Source: Aquimarina sp. AU474
Lineage (GTDB): Bacteria; Bacteroidota; Bacteroidia; Flavobacteriales; Flavobacteriaceae
Assembly (NCBI RefSeq): GCF_900312815.1
Contig: NZ_OMPE01000002.1
Location: forward strand, 1-64,000
DNA: 64,000 nucleotides
Direction: 5' to 3'
Shown here one piece after another: positions 39,293-48,994 of the stretch. The notes beneath the pieces were generated by a model. That model was not told the DNA's origin, ran no database searches, and saw only the letters and a list, made by a program, of their open reading frames with translations. Each line of letters opens with the position of its first letter. Position 1 is the first letter of the stretch. The translations under genes were made by a program, and so were the position numbers.

Positions 39293-40153
39293 TTGTCCAA
39301 AAATAATCAACACCTAAGAAATATACTCGAGCTTAATCTGGCGATGCTTTTAATTAGTACTTCAGGAGCTTTAGGAAGGTATATCGATATGCCGGTTCCT
39401 GTAATAATTGGTTTTAGAGCTATTCTAGCAGGGATTTTACTTTTTATGTATTGTAAATGGAGAGGGATGTCGTTTAAAGTTAGTAATAAGGATCGCCTTG
39501 TAATTATATTAAGCGGAGTGTTAATGGGTTTACATTGGGTTACCTATTTCTACGCATTAAAATTGTCCAATGTGGCTATCGGTATGTTATCTATATTCAC
39601 GTATCCAGTTATTACAGCATTATTAGAACCAATCATATTAAAAACAAAATTCCAAAAGATTCATATCCTTTTGACGCTTTTAGTTTTAGTCGGCATATAT
39701 TTTTTGGTTCCCGATTTAGATTTTAGCAATTCTTATACCAAAGCGGTGGTTCTTGGTGTCATTTCGGCATTGTGTTACTCGTTACGCAACCTTATTATGA
39801 AAACTAAAGTAAGAAACTATAATGGCTCAATATTAATGTGGTATCAGTTGGTGGTGGTTAGCGTTATTTTACTACCCTTTATGTTAGTAATGGATAGTTC
39901 GGGTATCGAACAACAATGGTTACCAACGCTTACATTAGCTTTATTAACCACGGCCATAGGTCATACTTTGTTTTTACAAAGTTTTAAACGTTTTTCCATA
40001 ACCACAGCGAGTATTATAAGTAGTGTTCAACCAGTTTATGGTATTATTATTGGAATACTTTTTTTACATGAGATTCCAGTTCTCTCTACGGTTATTGGTG
40101 GAGCTTTAATATTGACATCGGTTGTAGTTGAAAGTATAAGAACCTATAAGTAG
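39293..40153 (+). CDS. DMT-superfamily (EamA) transporter
   Basis: A 286-residue inner-membrane protein with about ten hydrophobic helices in two EamA halves; the second begins near KAVVLGVISALCYSLRNLIM and ends VYGIIIGILFLHEIPVLSTVIGGALIL. The motif of an acidic residue after a Leu-Phe-Leu-His helix is typical of EamA exporters for amino acids or metabolites. The substrate is unknown. The start is a TTG 3 bp after the stop of the previous gene, in the same frame; the next ATG would cut into the first helix. The spacing suggests translational coupling to the secreted protein gene even though the functions seem unrelated. Confidence 0.82.
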   Translation: MSKNNQHLRNILELNLAMLLISTSGALGRYIDMPVPVIIGFRAILAGILLFMYCKWRGMSFKVSNKDRLVIILSGVLMGLHWVTYFYALKLSNVAIGMLSIFTYPVITALLEPIILKTKFQKIHILLTLLVLVGIYFLVPDLDFSNSYTKAVVLGVISALCYSLRNLIMKTKVRNYNGSILMWYQLVVVSVILLPFMLVMDSSGIEQQWLPTLTLALLTTAIGHTLFLQSFKRFSITTASIISSVQPVYGIIIGILFLHEIPVLSTVIGGALILTSVVVESIRTYK

Positions 40154-40222
40154 AAGTACGATTTTGAAACAAATAATATTCTAAAATAAAATAGGGTTTA
40201 TTATTTTTAATTGAATAATTAA

Positions 40223-40918
40223 TTATAATGTACTATCCCAAATTGGGTCAGATGGAGGAGGAGCAATAATCGTTAATTCTTCTTTTTTAACAGGATGCAT
40301 AAATGTAAGTTTTCTGGCATGAAGATGTATGCTTCCATTTGGATTACTTCGTTTAGAGCCATATTTTAAATCTCCTTTTATAACACATCCAATAGCGGAA
40401 AGTTGGGCTCTTATTTGATGATGTCTACCCGTATGAAGGTCAATTTCTAACGCATAATAATTATCTAGTTTTTTGATGATTTTATAATCTAAAATGGCTT
40501 TTTTGCTATCTGTAATTTCGTTTTTATTGGCGTATGATTTATTTTGTTTTGGATTTCTTTTTAACCAATGAATAAGAGTGTCGTTATCTTTAGGAGGTTT
40601 GTCTTTTACCACCGCCCAATATGTTTTCTGAGCTTCTTTATTTGCAAAAATTTTATTAAGCCTTGGTAATGCTTTACTTGTTCGTGCAAATACAATAATG
40701 CCACTTGTTGGGCGATCCAACCGATGGACCACACCCAAATATACCGCACCAGGTTTATTGTATTTTTTGGCAATATATTCCTTTACCACATCACTCAATG
40801 GTTTGTCACCAGTCTTATCTCCTTGAACGATGTCTCCAGGACGTTTATTGATAATAATAACATGGTTATCTTCATAAAGAACCTGAAGATTGGATTGGGT
40901 AGAGATGATTTTAGACAT
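40223..40918 (-). CDS. RluA-family pseudouridine synthase
   Basis: A 231-residue enzyme converting uridine to pseudouridine in rRNA or tRNA. The catalytic block is GVVHRLDRPTSGIIVFARTSKAL with the invariant Asp, preceded by VLYEDNHVIIINKRPGDIVQGD, and followed by LHTGRHHQIRAQLSAIGCVIKGDLKYG. There is no S4 domain, so it belongs to the short RluA-type group. The exact RNA target is not readable. It is 24 bp downstream of panB on the same strand and probably co-transcribed; the linkage is probably conserved by convenience. Confidence 0.9.
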   Translation of the reverse strand: MSKIISTQSNLQVLYEDNHVIIINKRPGDIVQGDKTGDKPLSDVVKEYIAKKYNKPGAVYLGVVHRLDRPTSGIIVFARTSKALPRLNKIFANKEAQKTYWAVVKDKPPKDNDTLIHWLKRNPKQNKSYANKNEITDSKKAILDYKIIKKLDNYYALEIDLHTGRHHQIRAQLSAIGCVIKGDLKYGSKRSNPNGSIHLHARKLTFMHPVKKEELTIIAPPPSDPIWDSTL

Positions 40919-40942
40919 CTAATCTATATAAGGATTAGTTTT

Positions 40943-41761
40943 TTAATACTGTTCATTTTCGTTAGGAAAATCTACAGCCTTTACATCGATTACATACTTT
41001 TTGAAAGCATTAGTCATTTCAGTATATAAATCTAAATAACGTCTCAGAAAACGAGGATTGAATTCATGAGTCATCCCGAGCATATCGTGAGTCACTAATA
41101 CTTGTCCATCTACACCATTCCCTGCTCCGATTCCTATAATTGGAATCGTTAAACTCTCTGCAACTTCTTTGGCAAGTTGTGCAGGTACTTTCTCAAGAAC
41201 TACTGCAAAACACCCAATTTTTTCAAGCATAAGAGCATCTTCCTTTAGTTTTCTAGCCTCTTCTTCTTCTTTGGCACGAACCGTATAGGTTCCGAATTTG
41301 TATATAGATTGTGGAGTTAGACCAAGATGACCCATTACAGGAATCCCTGCATTTAAAGTCCTTTTAATAGATTCTTTAACTTCTTTTCCACCCTCCATCT
41401 TTACAGCATGAGCTCCAGACTCTTTCATAATTCTTATGGCAGAACGTAATGCTTCTTTTGGGTCACTTTGATAGCTTCCAAAAGGTAAATCTACCACAAT
41501 AAGGGCTCGATCAATAGCTCTAATTACAGATGATGCATGATAAATCATTTGATCCAAAGTAATAGGTAAAGTAGTTTCATGACCGGCCATTACATTAGAG
41601 GCAGAGTCACCTACCAAAATAACATCTACACCAGCGCCATCAACAATTTTGGCCATAGTATAATCATAAGCGGTTAACATGGATATTTTTTCTCCATTTG
41701 CTTTCATCTCTACTAGAGATTTTACTGTTACGCGTTTGTAATCTTTCTTTGCTGTAGACAT
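40943..41761 (-). CDS. panB: 3-methyl-2-oxobutanoate hydroxymethyltransferase
   Basis: A 272-residue (beta/alpha)8-barrel enzyme that makes ketopantoate from 2-oxoisovalerate with methylenetetrahydrofolate, the first step of pantothenate and so coenzyme A synthesis. Motifs: [97 protein letters not shown], with the metal-binding Asp and catalytic Glu segments present. Its substrate is shared with the LeuA reaction encoded nearby. First gene of a two-gene minus-strand operon with the pseudouridine synthase. Confidence 0.96.
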   Translation of the reverse strand: MSTAKKDYKRVTVKSLVEMKANGEKISMLTAYDYTMAKIVDGAGVDVILVGDSASNVMAGHETTLPITLDQMIYHASSVIRAIDRALIVVDLPFGSYQSDPKEALRSAIRIMKESGAHAVKMEGGKEVKESIKRTLNAGIPVMGHLGLTPQSIYKFGTYTVRAKEEEEARKLKEDALMLEKIGCFAVVLEKVPAQLAKEVAESLTIPIIGIGAGNGVDGQVLVTHDMLGMTHEFNPRFLRRYLDLYTEMTNAFKKYVIDVKAVDFPNENEQY

Positions 41762-41905
41762 TATGTACGAAATTTTAGAGCTGTAAAAGTAATCATTTAC
41801 CTATATGAGAACAAGTGTATTTTCTTTTATACTGTTTAAATAAAATGAAGTGATAAAAGAAAGCGATTAAAATCATACATTTATACAAATCAAAAAAACG
41901 ATATT

Positions 41906-42391
41906 ATGTATAAATCACTCACCTCTGTTTTGTTATTTTTTGCTTTCATAAGTAATGGACATGCTCAAAAAGATGTTTCTAAAAATGATAATACTCGTTA
42001 TCAAAAAGAAGTAAAAGCCACTATATTAGAATTCTTCGAAGGATTTCATTCTGGAGATACAGCAAAAATGAAAAAGACAATCGATCCTAATATAGCAATT
42101 CAAACAATTGCTAAGAATAAAGAAGGAGAATTAAAGACTGTTAAAGTGGCTGTAGAAAAATTATTGAGCGCAATTCAAAATAGACCTGCAGATCAAAAAT
42201 GGGATGAGCGATTACTACTTTTTAAAATTGATGCAGATGCAAACATTGCAAATGCTTGGACACCTTATGAGTTTTACCTTAATGACAGCTTTAGCCATTG
42301 TGGAGTTAATGTTTTTCAATTATTTAACGATGGAAAATCCTGGAAAATAATTGCTCTAGCCGATACTAGGAAAAAAGAAGGGTGTAAATAG
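41906..42391 (+). CDS. Secreted NTF2-like (SnoaL-type) protein
   Basis: A 161-residue protein with signal peptide MYKSLTSVLLFFAFISNGHA. The rest matches the NTF2-like/SnoaL cone fold: EVKATILEFFEGFHSGDTAKMKKTID, VAVEKLLSAIQNRP, NIANAWTPYEFYLNDSFSHCGVNVFQLFNDGKSWKIIALADT. Such small domains bind or isomerise diverse small ligands, and many are of unknown function. It stands alone between panB and sdaA genes that are transcribed the other way. Confidence 0.78.
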   Translation: MYKSLTSVLLFFAFISNGHAQKDVSKNDNTRYQKEVKATILEFFEGFHSGDTAKMKKTIDPNIAIQTIAKNKEGELKTVKVAVEKLLSAIQNRPADQKWDERLLLFKIDADANIANAWTPYEFYLNDSFSHCGVNVFQLFNDGKSWKIIALADTRKKEGCK

Positions 42392-42429
42392 TACATACAA
42401 AAGGGCGTACATCTACCAAAATATCTAAG

Positions 42430-42455
42430 AATAGGTTAAATAGGTTAAATAGGTT
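42430..42455. repeat. Short tandem repeat before the sdaA stop
   Basis: Three near-perfect copies of ATAGGTTAA with a period of 10 bp lie in the gap between the NTF2-like gene and the stop of sdaA. It is probably a slippage product; no coding or structural role is seen. Confidence 0.6.
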
Positions 42456-43880
42456 CTAGCAATCGCTTAAACTTACTTTGATGGCCAAACCTCCTTCGCT
42501 GGTTTCTTTGTATTTGGTGTTCATATCCTGGGCAGTTTCCCACATGGTTTCTATAACCTTATCTAGCGGTACTTTTGCGTTGGCAGCATCAGTATCCAGA
42601 GCCATCTCACATGCGTTAATGGCTTTTATGGCTCCCATTGCGTTTCTTTCTATACAAGGAACTTGTACGAGTCCTCCAATAGGGTCGCAGGTTAAACCGA
42701 GATGATGTTCCATTGCAATTTCACTGGCCATTAGTACTTGTTCGGGAGTTCCTCCCATTAACTCTGTAAGAGCACCTGCTGCCATAGCAGAAGATACGCC
42801 AATTTCTGCTTGACATCCTCCCATTGCAGCAGAGATAGTCGCTCCTTTTTTAAATAGACTACCAATTTCTCCGGCAACTAGCATAAATTGTTTAACATCA
42901 TCAAAATTGGCATCATGGTTTTCTATAACCATATAATACATCATAACGGCAGGAATAACTCCAGCACTACCGTTGGTTGGCGCTGTTACGACTCTTCCCA
43001 GGGATGCATTTACTTCATTTACGGCTAACGCAAAACAAGATACCCATTTTAATATCTGTCGAAATTTAACTTCCGTATTACGAATAGCTTCAATCCATTC
43101 TTCGGGAGAATTATAGCGTGTGTCGCCAATCAATTTTTTGTGAGTATCAAAAGCTCTTCGTCTCACATTTAATCCACCAGGAAGTGTGCCTTCTGTATGA
43201 CAACCTGTATACATAGACTCTAGCATTACTTTCCATATTTGAGCAATTCTTTCATCTATTTCTTGATCACTATGTAGGGATCTTTCATTTTCAAGAACAA
43301 TATCAGATACTTTTTTAGTATCGTTAATGCAGTAAGCTAACAAATCTGTGGCTTTTTGAATAGGAAGAGGAAAACATTCAAAAGCTTCTAATTTTTTTTC
43401 TTTTCTCTTTCTTTCTTCTTTTACAACAAATCCTCCGCCAATAGAATAAAAAGAAGAAGAAACTTTTTGGTTGTCTTTTAGTGTGGCATGAAATGTCATC
43501 CCGTTAGGATGAAAATCTTTAAATTCTCTATTAAAAATGATTTGTGTTGCTGGATCAAATGAAACAGAAAATTCATTATTGAATTTAAGTTGTTTTGAAA
43601 AGGTGATATATTCAACAATGGATGAAATAGAAGAGACATCTATAGTTTGGGGGTCATAACCGCATAAACCTAAAATTACTGCAATATCCGTCGCATGCCC
43701 TTTTCCGGTTAATGATAATGAACCAAAAAGATCGACGGTAATCGATGTGACAGATTCAAAATTATTATTTTTCTTTAATTCGGCGATCCATCTTCTTCCG
43801 GCACGCCAAGGACCTAGTGTATGGGAACTTGAAGGACCAACACCTATCTTCAGCATGTCAAAAATACTGATACATTCCAT
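42456..43880 (-). CDS. sdaA: L-serine ammonia-lyase (iron-sulfur type)
   Basis: A 474-residue single-chain enzyme turning L-serine into pyruvate and ammonia. The N-terminal beta subdomain has MECISIFDMLKIGVGPSSSHTLGPWRAGR. The alpha part has GGCQAEIGVSSAMAAGAL and HHLGLTCDPIGGLVQVPCIERNAMGAIKAINA, which carry the Cys ligands of the 4Fe-4S cluster, and PTNGSAGVIPAVMMYY. Length and arrangement match E. coli SdaA-type enzymes. It is a single gene with about 230 bp of upstream sequence shared with divergent dnaK. Confidence 0.95.
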   Translation of the reverse strand: MECISIFDMLKIGVGPSSSHTLGPWRAGRRWIAELKKNNNFESVTSITVDLFGSLSLTGKGHATDIAVILGLCGYDPQTIDVSSISSIVEYITFSKQLKFNNEFSVSFDPATQIIFNREFKDFHPNGMTFHATLKDNQKVSSSFYSIGGGFVVKEERKRKEKKLEAFECFPLPIQKATDLLAYCINDTKKVSDIVLENERSLHSDQEIDERIAQIWKVMLESMYTGCHTEGTLPGGLNVRRRAFDTHKKLIGDTRYNSPEEWIEAIRNTEVKFRQILKWVSCFALAVNEVNASLGRVVTAPTNGSAGVIPAVMMYYMVIENHDANFDDVKQFMLVAGEIGSLFKKGATISAAMGGCQAEIGVSSAMAAGALTELMGGTPEQVLMASEIAMEHHLGLTCDPIGGLVQVPCIERNAMGAIKAINACEMALDTDAANAKVPLDKVIETMWETAQDMNTKYKETSEGGLAIKVSLSDC

Positions 43881-44017
43881 AATTCGTAATTATTGAAACA
43901 ATTTAGAGGGTAAATATAGTTTTTTGGTAATAAATACAGATGTTTTTTAAAGAATAGTTGATCTAATTTTTCTTTACGAAATAGACGCCTGTTTCTAAAT
44001 ATGTTAGAATAGGATAG

Positions 44018-44057
44018 TGACATCCTGTCATACAGATGGCAATGGCATAATCATTGA
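44018..44057 (+). promoter_or_regulatory. Palindrome and sigma-54-like promoter upstream of dnaK
   Basis: TGACATCCTGTCA (44018-44030) is a perfect palindrome with 5-bp arms. Thirteen bases further, TGGCATAATCATTGA (44043-44057) matches the -24/-12 layout of sigma-54 promoters: GG and the -12 dinucleotide are 10 bp apart as required, though the -12 reads GA where GC is expected. The dnaK ATG is 52 bp downstream. No CIRCE element is seen. Confidence 0.45.
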
Positions 44058-44108
44058 CCTAACAGGATTAAATTATTATGAACAATAGTATAACAATATA
44101 AGTATAAA

Positions 44109-46025
44109 ATGAGTAAAATAATAGGAATAGACTTAGGGACAACCAACTCTTGTGTTTCTGTAATGGAAGGTAATGAGCCTGTAGTAATCCCTAATGCTGA
44201 AGGTAAAAGAACAACCCCATCTGTAATTGCTTTTGTAGAAGGAGGAGAAATTAAAGTAGGAGATCCTGCAAAACGTCAGGCTGTTACTAACCCAACTAAG
44301 ACTATATCTTCTATAAAGAGATTTATGGGAAATAAGTTCTCTGAATCTGCAAAAGAGGCGAAAAGAGCTGCTTATAAAGTAGTAAAAGGAGATAATGATA
44401 CGCCACGAGTAGATATCGATGGTCGTTTGTATACACCTCAAGAATTGTCTGCTATGACACTTCAAAAAATGAAGAAAACGGCAGAGGATTATTTAGGGCA
44501 AGACGTTTCTAGAGCTGTAATTACGGTACCTGCATATTTTAATGATGCACAACGTCAGGCCACTAAAGAAGCTGGTGAAATAGCGGGACTTACAGTAGAA
44601 AGAATCATTAATGAGCCTACTGCAGCAGCGTTAGCTTATGGGTTAGATAAAAAAGGAACAGATCAAAAGATCGTTGTATTTGATTTTGGTGGAGGTACGC
44701 ATGATGTATCTATCTTAGAATTAGGAGATGGTGTATTTGAAGTACTATCTACAGATGGAGATACTCACTTAGGTGGTGATGATGTAGATCAAAAGATTAT
44801 CGATTGGTTAGCAGAAGAATTTAAGGCAGATGAGAATATGGACCTTCGTGAAGATCCAATGGCTTTACAACGTCTTAAAGAAGCTGCAGAAAAAGCTAAG
44901 ATAGAATTATCTTCTTCTTCACAAACAGAAATCAATTTACCTTATGTTACGGCTACTGCTAGTGGCCCTAAGCACTTGGTAAGAACATTAAGCAAATCTA
45001 AATTTGATCAATTAATTGACGATTTAGTAAAACGTACTGTAGAACCATGTCGTACAGCACTTAAAGCTGCGGGATTATCTACTAGTGATATTGATGAAAT
45101 TATATTAGTAGGTGGATCTACTCGTATCCCTGCAGTGCAGGAAGCAGTAGAGAAGTTCTTTGGCAAAGCACCAAGTAAAGGAGTAAACCCTGATGAGGTT
45201 GTAGCTGTTGGAGCTGCTATTCAGGGTGGAGTATTAACTGGAGATGTGAAGGATGTATTATTATTAGATGTAACTCCTCTTTCTCTAGGTATTGAAACAA
45301 TGGGTAATGTAATGACGAAGCTTATTGATGCCAATACTACGATTCCTACTAAGAAATCTCAGGTGTTTTCAACAGCGGCAGATAATCAACCTTCTGTAGA
45401 GATTCATGTATTGCAAGGAGAACGTCCTATGGCAGCAGATAATAAAACAATTGGTCGTTTTCACTTAGATGGTATTCCACCAGCACAAAGAGGAACTCCA
45501 CAAATTGAAGTTACTTTTGATATCGATGCCAATGGTATTATAAAAGTATCTGCTACTGATAAAGCAACAAATAAATCTCAGGATATTCGTATCGAAGCTT
45601 CTTCTGGATTAACAGAAGAAGAAATTGAGAAAATGAAGCAAGAAGCTGAAGCAAATGCTGAAGCAGATAAAGCAGCAAAAGAAACTGCGGATAAGCTTAA
45701 TGAAGCAGATGGAATGATTTTTCAGACAGAAAAGCAATTAACAGAGTTTGGTGATAAATTATCTGATGATAAGAAAAAACCAATCGAAGATGCTTTAGAA
45801 GAATTAAAGAAAGCTTACGAATCTAAAGATTTGGCAATAATTACACCAGCTCTTGATAAGATAAATGAAGCTTGGAAAGTTGCAAGTGAAGAGATGTACA
45901 AAGCTCAAGCCGAGGCTCAACAAAATGGACAACCGGGTCCTGATGCTGAAGCTGACCAATCAGGAGGAAATTCTGAAGGTAGCGATAGCGATGTAGAAGA
46001 TGTTGACTTTGAAGAAGTGAAGTAA
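44109..46025 (+). CDS. dnaK: Chaperone DnaK (Hsp70)
   Basis: A 638-residue ATP-dependent chaperone. The nucleotide-binding domain opens [18 protein letters not shown] and contains [53 protein letters not shown] and [13 protein letters not shown]. The linker [17 protein letters not shown] leads to the substrate-binding beta domain, a helical lid, and a disordered acidic tail ([15 protein letters not shown]) ending with the EEVK-type motif. It prevents aggregation and refolds proteins together with DnaJ and GrpE, which are not in this window. The gene stands alone with its own promoter and terminator. Confidence 0.98.
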   Translation: MSKIIGIDLGTTNSCVSVMEGNEPVVIPNAEGKRTTPSVIAFVEGGEIKVGDPAKRQAVTNPTKTISSIKRFMGNKFSESAKEAKRAAYKVVKGDNDTPRVDIDGRLYTPQELSAMTLQKMKKTAEDYLGQDVSRAVITVPAYFNDAQRQATKEAGEIAGLTVERIINEPTAAALAYGLDKKGTDQKIVVFDFGGGTHDVSILELGDGVFEVLSTDGDTHLGGDDVDQKIIDWLAEEFKADENMDLREDPMALQRLKEAAEKAKIELSSSSQTEINLPYVTATASGPKHLVRTLSKSKFDQLIDDLVKRTVEPCRTALKAAGLSTSDIDEIILVGGSTRIPAVQEAVEKFFGKAPSKGVNPDEVVAVGAAIQGGVLTGDVKDVLLLDVTPLSLGIETMGNVMTKLIDANTTIPTKKSQVFSTAADNQPSVEIHVLQGERPMAADNKTIGRFHLDGIPPAQRGTPQIEVTFDIDANGIIKVSATDKATNKSQDIRIEASSGLTEEEIEKMKQEAEANAEADKAAKETADKLNEADGMIFQTEKQLTEFGDKLSDDKKKPIEDALEELKKAYESKDLAIITPALDKINEAWKVASEEMYKAQAEAQQNGQPGPDAEADQSGGNSEGSDSDVEDVDFEEVK

Positions 46026-46090
46026 TTATAGGTATGTAAATTACCAAGTTTAAATGGGATTTGATTTCTAATAAACTTTTATAAAAAATG

Positions 46091-46123
46091 AAACTCGTGA
46101 AATAATTATTTCGCGAGTTTTTT
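46091..46123. terminator. Terminator after dnaK
   Basis: AAACTCGTGAAAT, loop AATT, ATTTCGCGAGTTT: a long stem with one T-G pair, followed by TTTATTT. It lies 65 bp after the dnaK stop and before the convergent sterol-desaturase-family gene, and the A-run on the left may let it work in both directions. Confidence 0.8.
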
Positions 46124-46170
46124 ATTTACGATATGTTCGTGGTAAGTTTAAATCTTATAGGCCTATACAT

Positions 46171-47049
46171 TTATTTTGGCTCCCATCCTGGAGGTTTAAC
46201 AAATACTAAGATTTTATTTTTAAATCCACTAGTCTTTTTGATTTTATCATATAATCGAGTCAAACCATGAAAAAACACTTTTATAGGGTTATTCGAGTGC
46301 AAAGGTTCAGAAATACCATATTTCACTTTCTCTACTTCAGGTTCAAAAGTACCTAGTAACCTGTCCCAAATTATAAAAATCCCTGCATAATTTTTATCCC
46401 AATATTGTTTATTTGATCCATGATGTACCCGGTGATGTGATGGCGTATTAAAAATATACTCAACCGGTTTTGTGAGTTTACCAATAATTTCTGTGTGTAA
46501 TAGTGTTTGGAATACTTGTACAAAAATTTCGGATAATAGAACTAAAATAGGATCATAGCCCAATAAGACAATTGGTAGCGAAAAAATTATAGGCAAAATA
46601 GCATCCAAAGGTCCAAAACGATAAGCTACAGACATATTAAAATGTGGCGAGCTGTGATGCACTGTATGTGTTGCCCACCCAATACCTATACGATGCATCA
46701 TACGATGCTCCCAATAGTAAGCTAAATCGGCTAATAAAACACAGGTGATTATGGTAATCCAATTTAGTTCTAGATGTGGTAAACTAAGATTATTATACAC
46801 CCAAAAATATACTTTGGTTATAGCCAGTAAACCTAATATTATTTCGATGACAAAGAAGGCGCCAAAAGTAATGATATTGGCTATAGAGTCTAGGATTAAA
46901 TTTTTTGTAAGACGTTTTAGGTAAGCATAGCGAATCAACTCCAATACAAAAAATGGAAGAATGATATATACCAAACTTAGATCATTTAGGATATAGAACC
47001 AATATTCTACTTCAAACCAGTTCAGTTTTTTTGATAAGAACTCAATCAT
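46171..47049 (-). CDS. Sterol desaturase/fatty acid hydroxylase superfamily protein
   Basis: A 292-residue membrane di-iron oxygenase. His clusters: EHRMMH, HTVHHSS and HHRVHHGSN, spaced as in the fatty-acid hydroxylase superfamily. Four or more membrane helices flank them (LSLVYIILPFFVLELI, ITFGAFFVIEIILGLL, LDAILPIIFSLPIVLLG). These enzymes hydroxylate or desaturate lipids; the substrate here is unknown and sterols themselves are not implied. It begins 3 bp after the unknown secreted-protein gene and so is in the same transcript. Confidence 0.87.
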   Translation of the reverse strand: MIEFLSKKLNWFEVEYWFYILNDLSLVYIILPFFVLELIRYAYLKRLTKNLILDSIANIITFGAFFVIEIILGLLAITKVYFWVYNNLSLPHLELNWITIITCVLLADLAYYWEHRMMHRIGIGWATHTVHHSSPHFNMSVAYRFGPLDAILPIIFSLPIVLLGYDPILVLLSEIFVQVFQTLLHTEIIGKLTKPVEYIFNTPSHHRVHHGSNKQYWDKNYAGIFIIWDRLLGTFEPEVEKVKYGISEPLHSNNPIKVFFHGLTRLYDKIKKTSGFKNKILVFVKPPGWEPK

Positions 47050-47052
47050 AAA

Positions 47053-47595
47053 TTATAATTTTTTCCAGGTTTCAACATCGCTATATCCATAGTAGTCATA
47101 ACTTAACTTAAAGGTGTTCTCATTAATCATATCAATATTACATTTCACATCATATTGTTTTCCTTCGTAATCTATGAGATACTTACCTGCCCCTTTATAC
47201 CCATCGAATTTTTCAATTATTAACACTTTGGATTTTTTGGCTTGTTCGATGTCTCCACTTTCATTTTCATATTGATAAGTATATGCATTAAAAATGCCTT
47301 TTTCTTTTTTCAAATTATAGATAACGACTCCTTTAAAATCTTTAGAAGTGTATGCTACCTCCCATTTACCTATAATGTAATCAGTTGAGTAGTTGATAGA
47401 CTCTTTATTTTCTATTTCTGAAGTAGTTGAGGTTTTAGAATTTTCTGTTTCAGAAACTGGAGTGTTATTTGTATCTTCTTTCCTATTTGATTTTGGACTT
47501 TCAGAATTTATTGAGGCGTAACTTACTAAGTGTGCAGAACCAGCAATAAGGATAAGAATAGCTAGACTTCTAAATAACAATGTAGATGATTTCAT
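47053..47595 (-). CDS. Unknown secreted protein
   Basis: A 180-residue protein with a signal peptide (MKSSTLLFRSLAILILIAGSAHLVSYA), then a Ser/Thr/Asn/Glu-rich linker of about 40 residues, and a C-terminal beta-rich domain: IIGKWEVAYTSKDFKGVVIYNLKKEKG to DYYGYSDVETWKKL. This domain looks like the DUF2147-like/lipocalin-like beta structures common in Bacteroidetes, but I cannot name a family. It lies between the Crp/Fnr gene and the hydroxylase gene, 3 bp from the latter. Confidence 0.65.
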   Translation of the reverse strand: MKSSTLLFRSLAILILIAGSAHLVSYASINSESPKSNRKEDTNNTPVSETENSKTSTTSEIENKESINYSTDYIIGKWEVAYTSKDFKGVVIYNLKKEKGIFNAYTYQYENESGDIEQAKKSKVLIIEKFDGYKGAGKYLIDYEGKQYDVKCNIDMINENTFKLSYDYYGYSDVETWKKL

Positions 47596-47674
47596 ATTTT
47601 ATTTTTTACAAAATTAACTAACCCAGAAATTCAACTCTTTGATCTAAGTCAAAAAATATATTATATGTGTTTTT

Positions 47675-48235
47675 TTAATTGCTACGGATTCTACTTAAGG
47701 TCTCCTGACTAATACCGATCATTGAAGCAATATGACCGAGATTTGCTCTTTGAGTAATATCAGGAAAAACAGAAACAAGAAGTTCATATTTTTCTTTGGA
47801 TGACATAAAATAATATCCTTTATAAAAATCATCAATGAGTGCTATTACTTCTTCGAGGATCAATCTACCAAAACGTTCTAGTATTGGATATTTTGTATAA
47901 AGCTCTTGCCATTGGGTATATGTCAAAGAACAAACGATCGAATCTTCGGTTGCCTGAATATACTCTGATGATGGTTTACATGACAGATAACTATGCCATG
48001 ATGTTACCATAGAATTATCTGGATAAATCCAATATGTGATATCCTTTCCTTTTTGATAGAAATACGTTCTTAAGGTTCCTTTTTCAATAAAATATATTCT
48101 TTTACAAATCTTCCCTTCTTCTAAAAGGATATCCCCTTTTGAAATATTTTCAATCAAAATTAGGTCAGAAATTTCTTTTTTTATTTCATCAGAGATTGAA
48201 ACGTATTGCTGTATGTAAGATATAAATGTAATCAC
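47675..48235 (-). CDS. Crp/Fnr family transcriptional regulator
   Basis: A 186-residue regulator. An N-terminal cyclic-nucleotide-binding-like beta-roll (GDILLEEGKICKRIYFIEKGTLRTYFYQKGKDITYWI) is followed by a dimer helix and a compact C-terminal helix-turn-helix (ANLGHIASMIGISQETLSRIRSN). No cysteine cluster for an iron-sulfur centre, so it is not an Fnr oxygen sensor; whether it binds cAMP or another ligand cannot be told, and the usual Arg of the cAMP pocket is not evident. This short type is very common in Bacteroidetes. It is upstream of the unknown secreted protein and hydroxylase genes (79 bp and then 3 bp) and may regulate them. Confidence 0.88.
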   Translation of the reverse strand: MITFISYIQQYVSISDEIKKEISDLILIENISKGDILLEEGKICKRIYFIEKGTLRTYFYQKGKDITYWIYPDNSMVTSWHSYLSCKPSSEYIQATEDSIVCSLTYTQWQELYTKYPILERFGRLILEEVIALIDDFYKGYYFMSSKEKYELLVSVFPDITQRANLGHIASMIGISQETLSRIRSN

Positions 48236-48312
48236 ATAGTTAAATTAACAAAAACATATCAGAAAGAATATAAAATACGCTTTAAAACAAATATTTTTTG
48301 CTTTATAATTTT

Positions 48313-48984
48313 TTATAGAATTCTTTTTAGAGCTTCTTTTTCGGATAGAGGTTTAAGAGATGCTTTGGCAACATAAAATTGAACAATTTCAGGTTTCACT
48401 TTTGAATACTCACGTAATGCCCATCCAATAGCTTTTTTAATAAAAAACTCATTAGATAATTTATGTTGATTGCAAAGTGCAAATAATAATTTAGAATCGG
48501 TTTTTTCTTTATAACCTAGTTGAAATAAAATGGCACTTCGGTTTAACCACATATGTTCTGAAGAAGAAAAACTGGGTATAACCTTTTGAATTTGACTAGG
48601 AAATTGAAGTAAATAATTACCCAAAATGTGTTTGGCAATAAAATCTACAGAGTCCCACCAAGAATTGGTAGTGATTAATTTTTCTATAAACTTGATATCA
48701 TCAACTTCGTATTTCTTTTTAAAAAAACGATCTGTCAGTTCTATAGCGCAATAATGTAACTCTCGTTGTGGTTTGTTATATAAGGCATTTGCGATATTAA
48801 TAACATGATCTCTTGATAATTCAGATTTGAATTTATTAATAGTTTGTTTTAAAAGTGATTTTCTTACAGGTGCTTTTATACCATACATTGAAAAAAGATT
48901 TTTCAAGTACTTTTCCATTGCAACTGCATTTTCGGCATCTGATTGCTCTTCAAATTTTGAAATCAAAGTTGGTATAAAATCCAT
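48313..48984 (-). CDS. AlkD-like DNA alkylation repair protein
   Basis: A 223-residue all-helical protein of the HEAT-like-repeat DNA glycosylase family. It begins with AVAMEKYLKNLFSMYGIKAPVRK, typical of the family, and contains WWDSVDFIAKHILGNYL and SNEFFIKKAIGWALREYSKVKPEIVQFYV. These proteins remove alkylated bases (N3- and N7-alkyl purines) without base flipping. It starts 10 bp after the gamma-glutamyltransferase gene, so probably shares the transcript by convenience, not by function. Confidence 0.88.
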   Translation of the reverse strand: MDFIPTLISKFEEQSDAENAVAMEKYLKNLFSMYGIKAPVRKSLLKQTINKFKSELSRDHVINIANALYNKPQRELHYCAIELTDRFFKKKYEVDDIKFIEKLITTNSWWDSVDFIAKHILGNYLLQFPSQIQKVIPSFSSSEHMWLNRSAILFQLGYKEKTDSKLLFALCNQHKLSNEFFIKKAIGWALREYSKVKPEIVQFYVAKASLKPLSEKEALKRIL

Positions 48985-48994
48985 TTTTTAGTAT

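Noticed and set aside
42430..42455. Tandem ATAGGTTAA units considered as a CRISPR or att site
   Set aside because: Three short copies without spacers and without any nearby cas or integrase gene.
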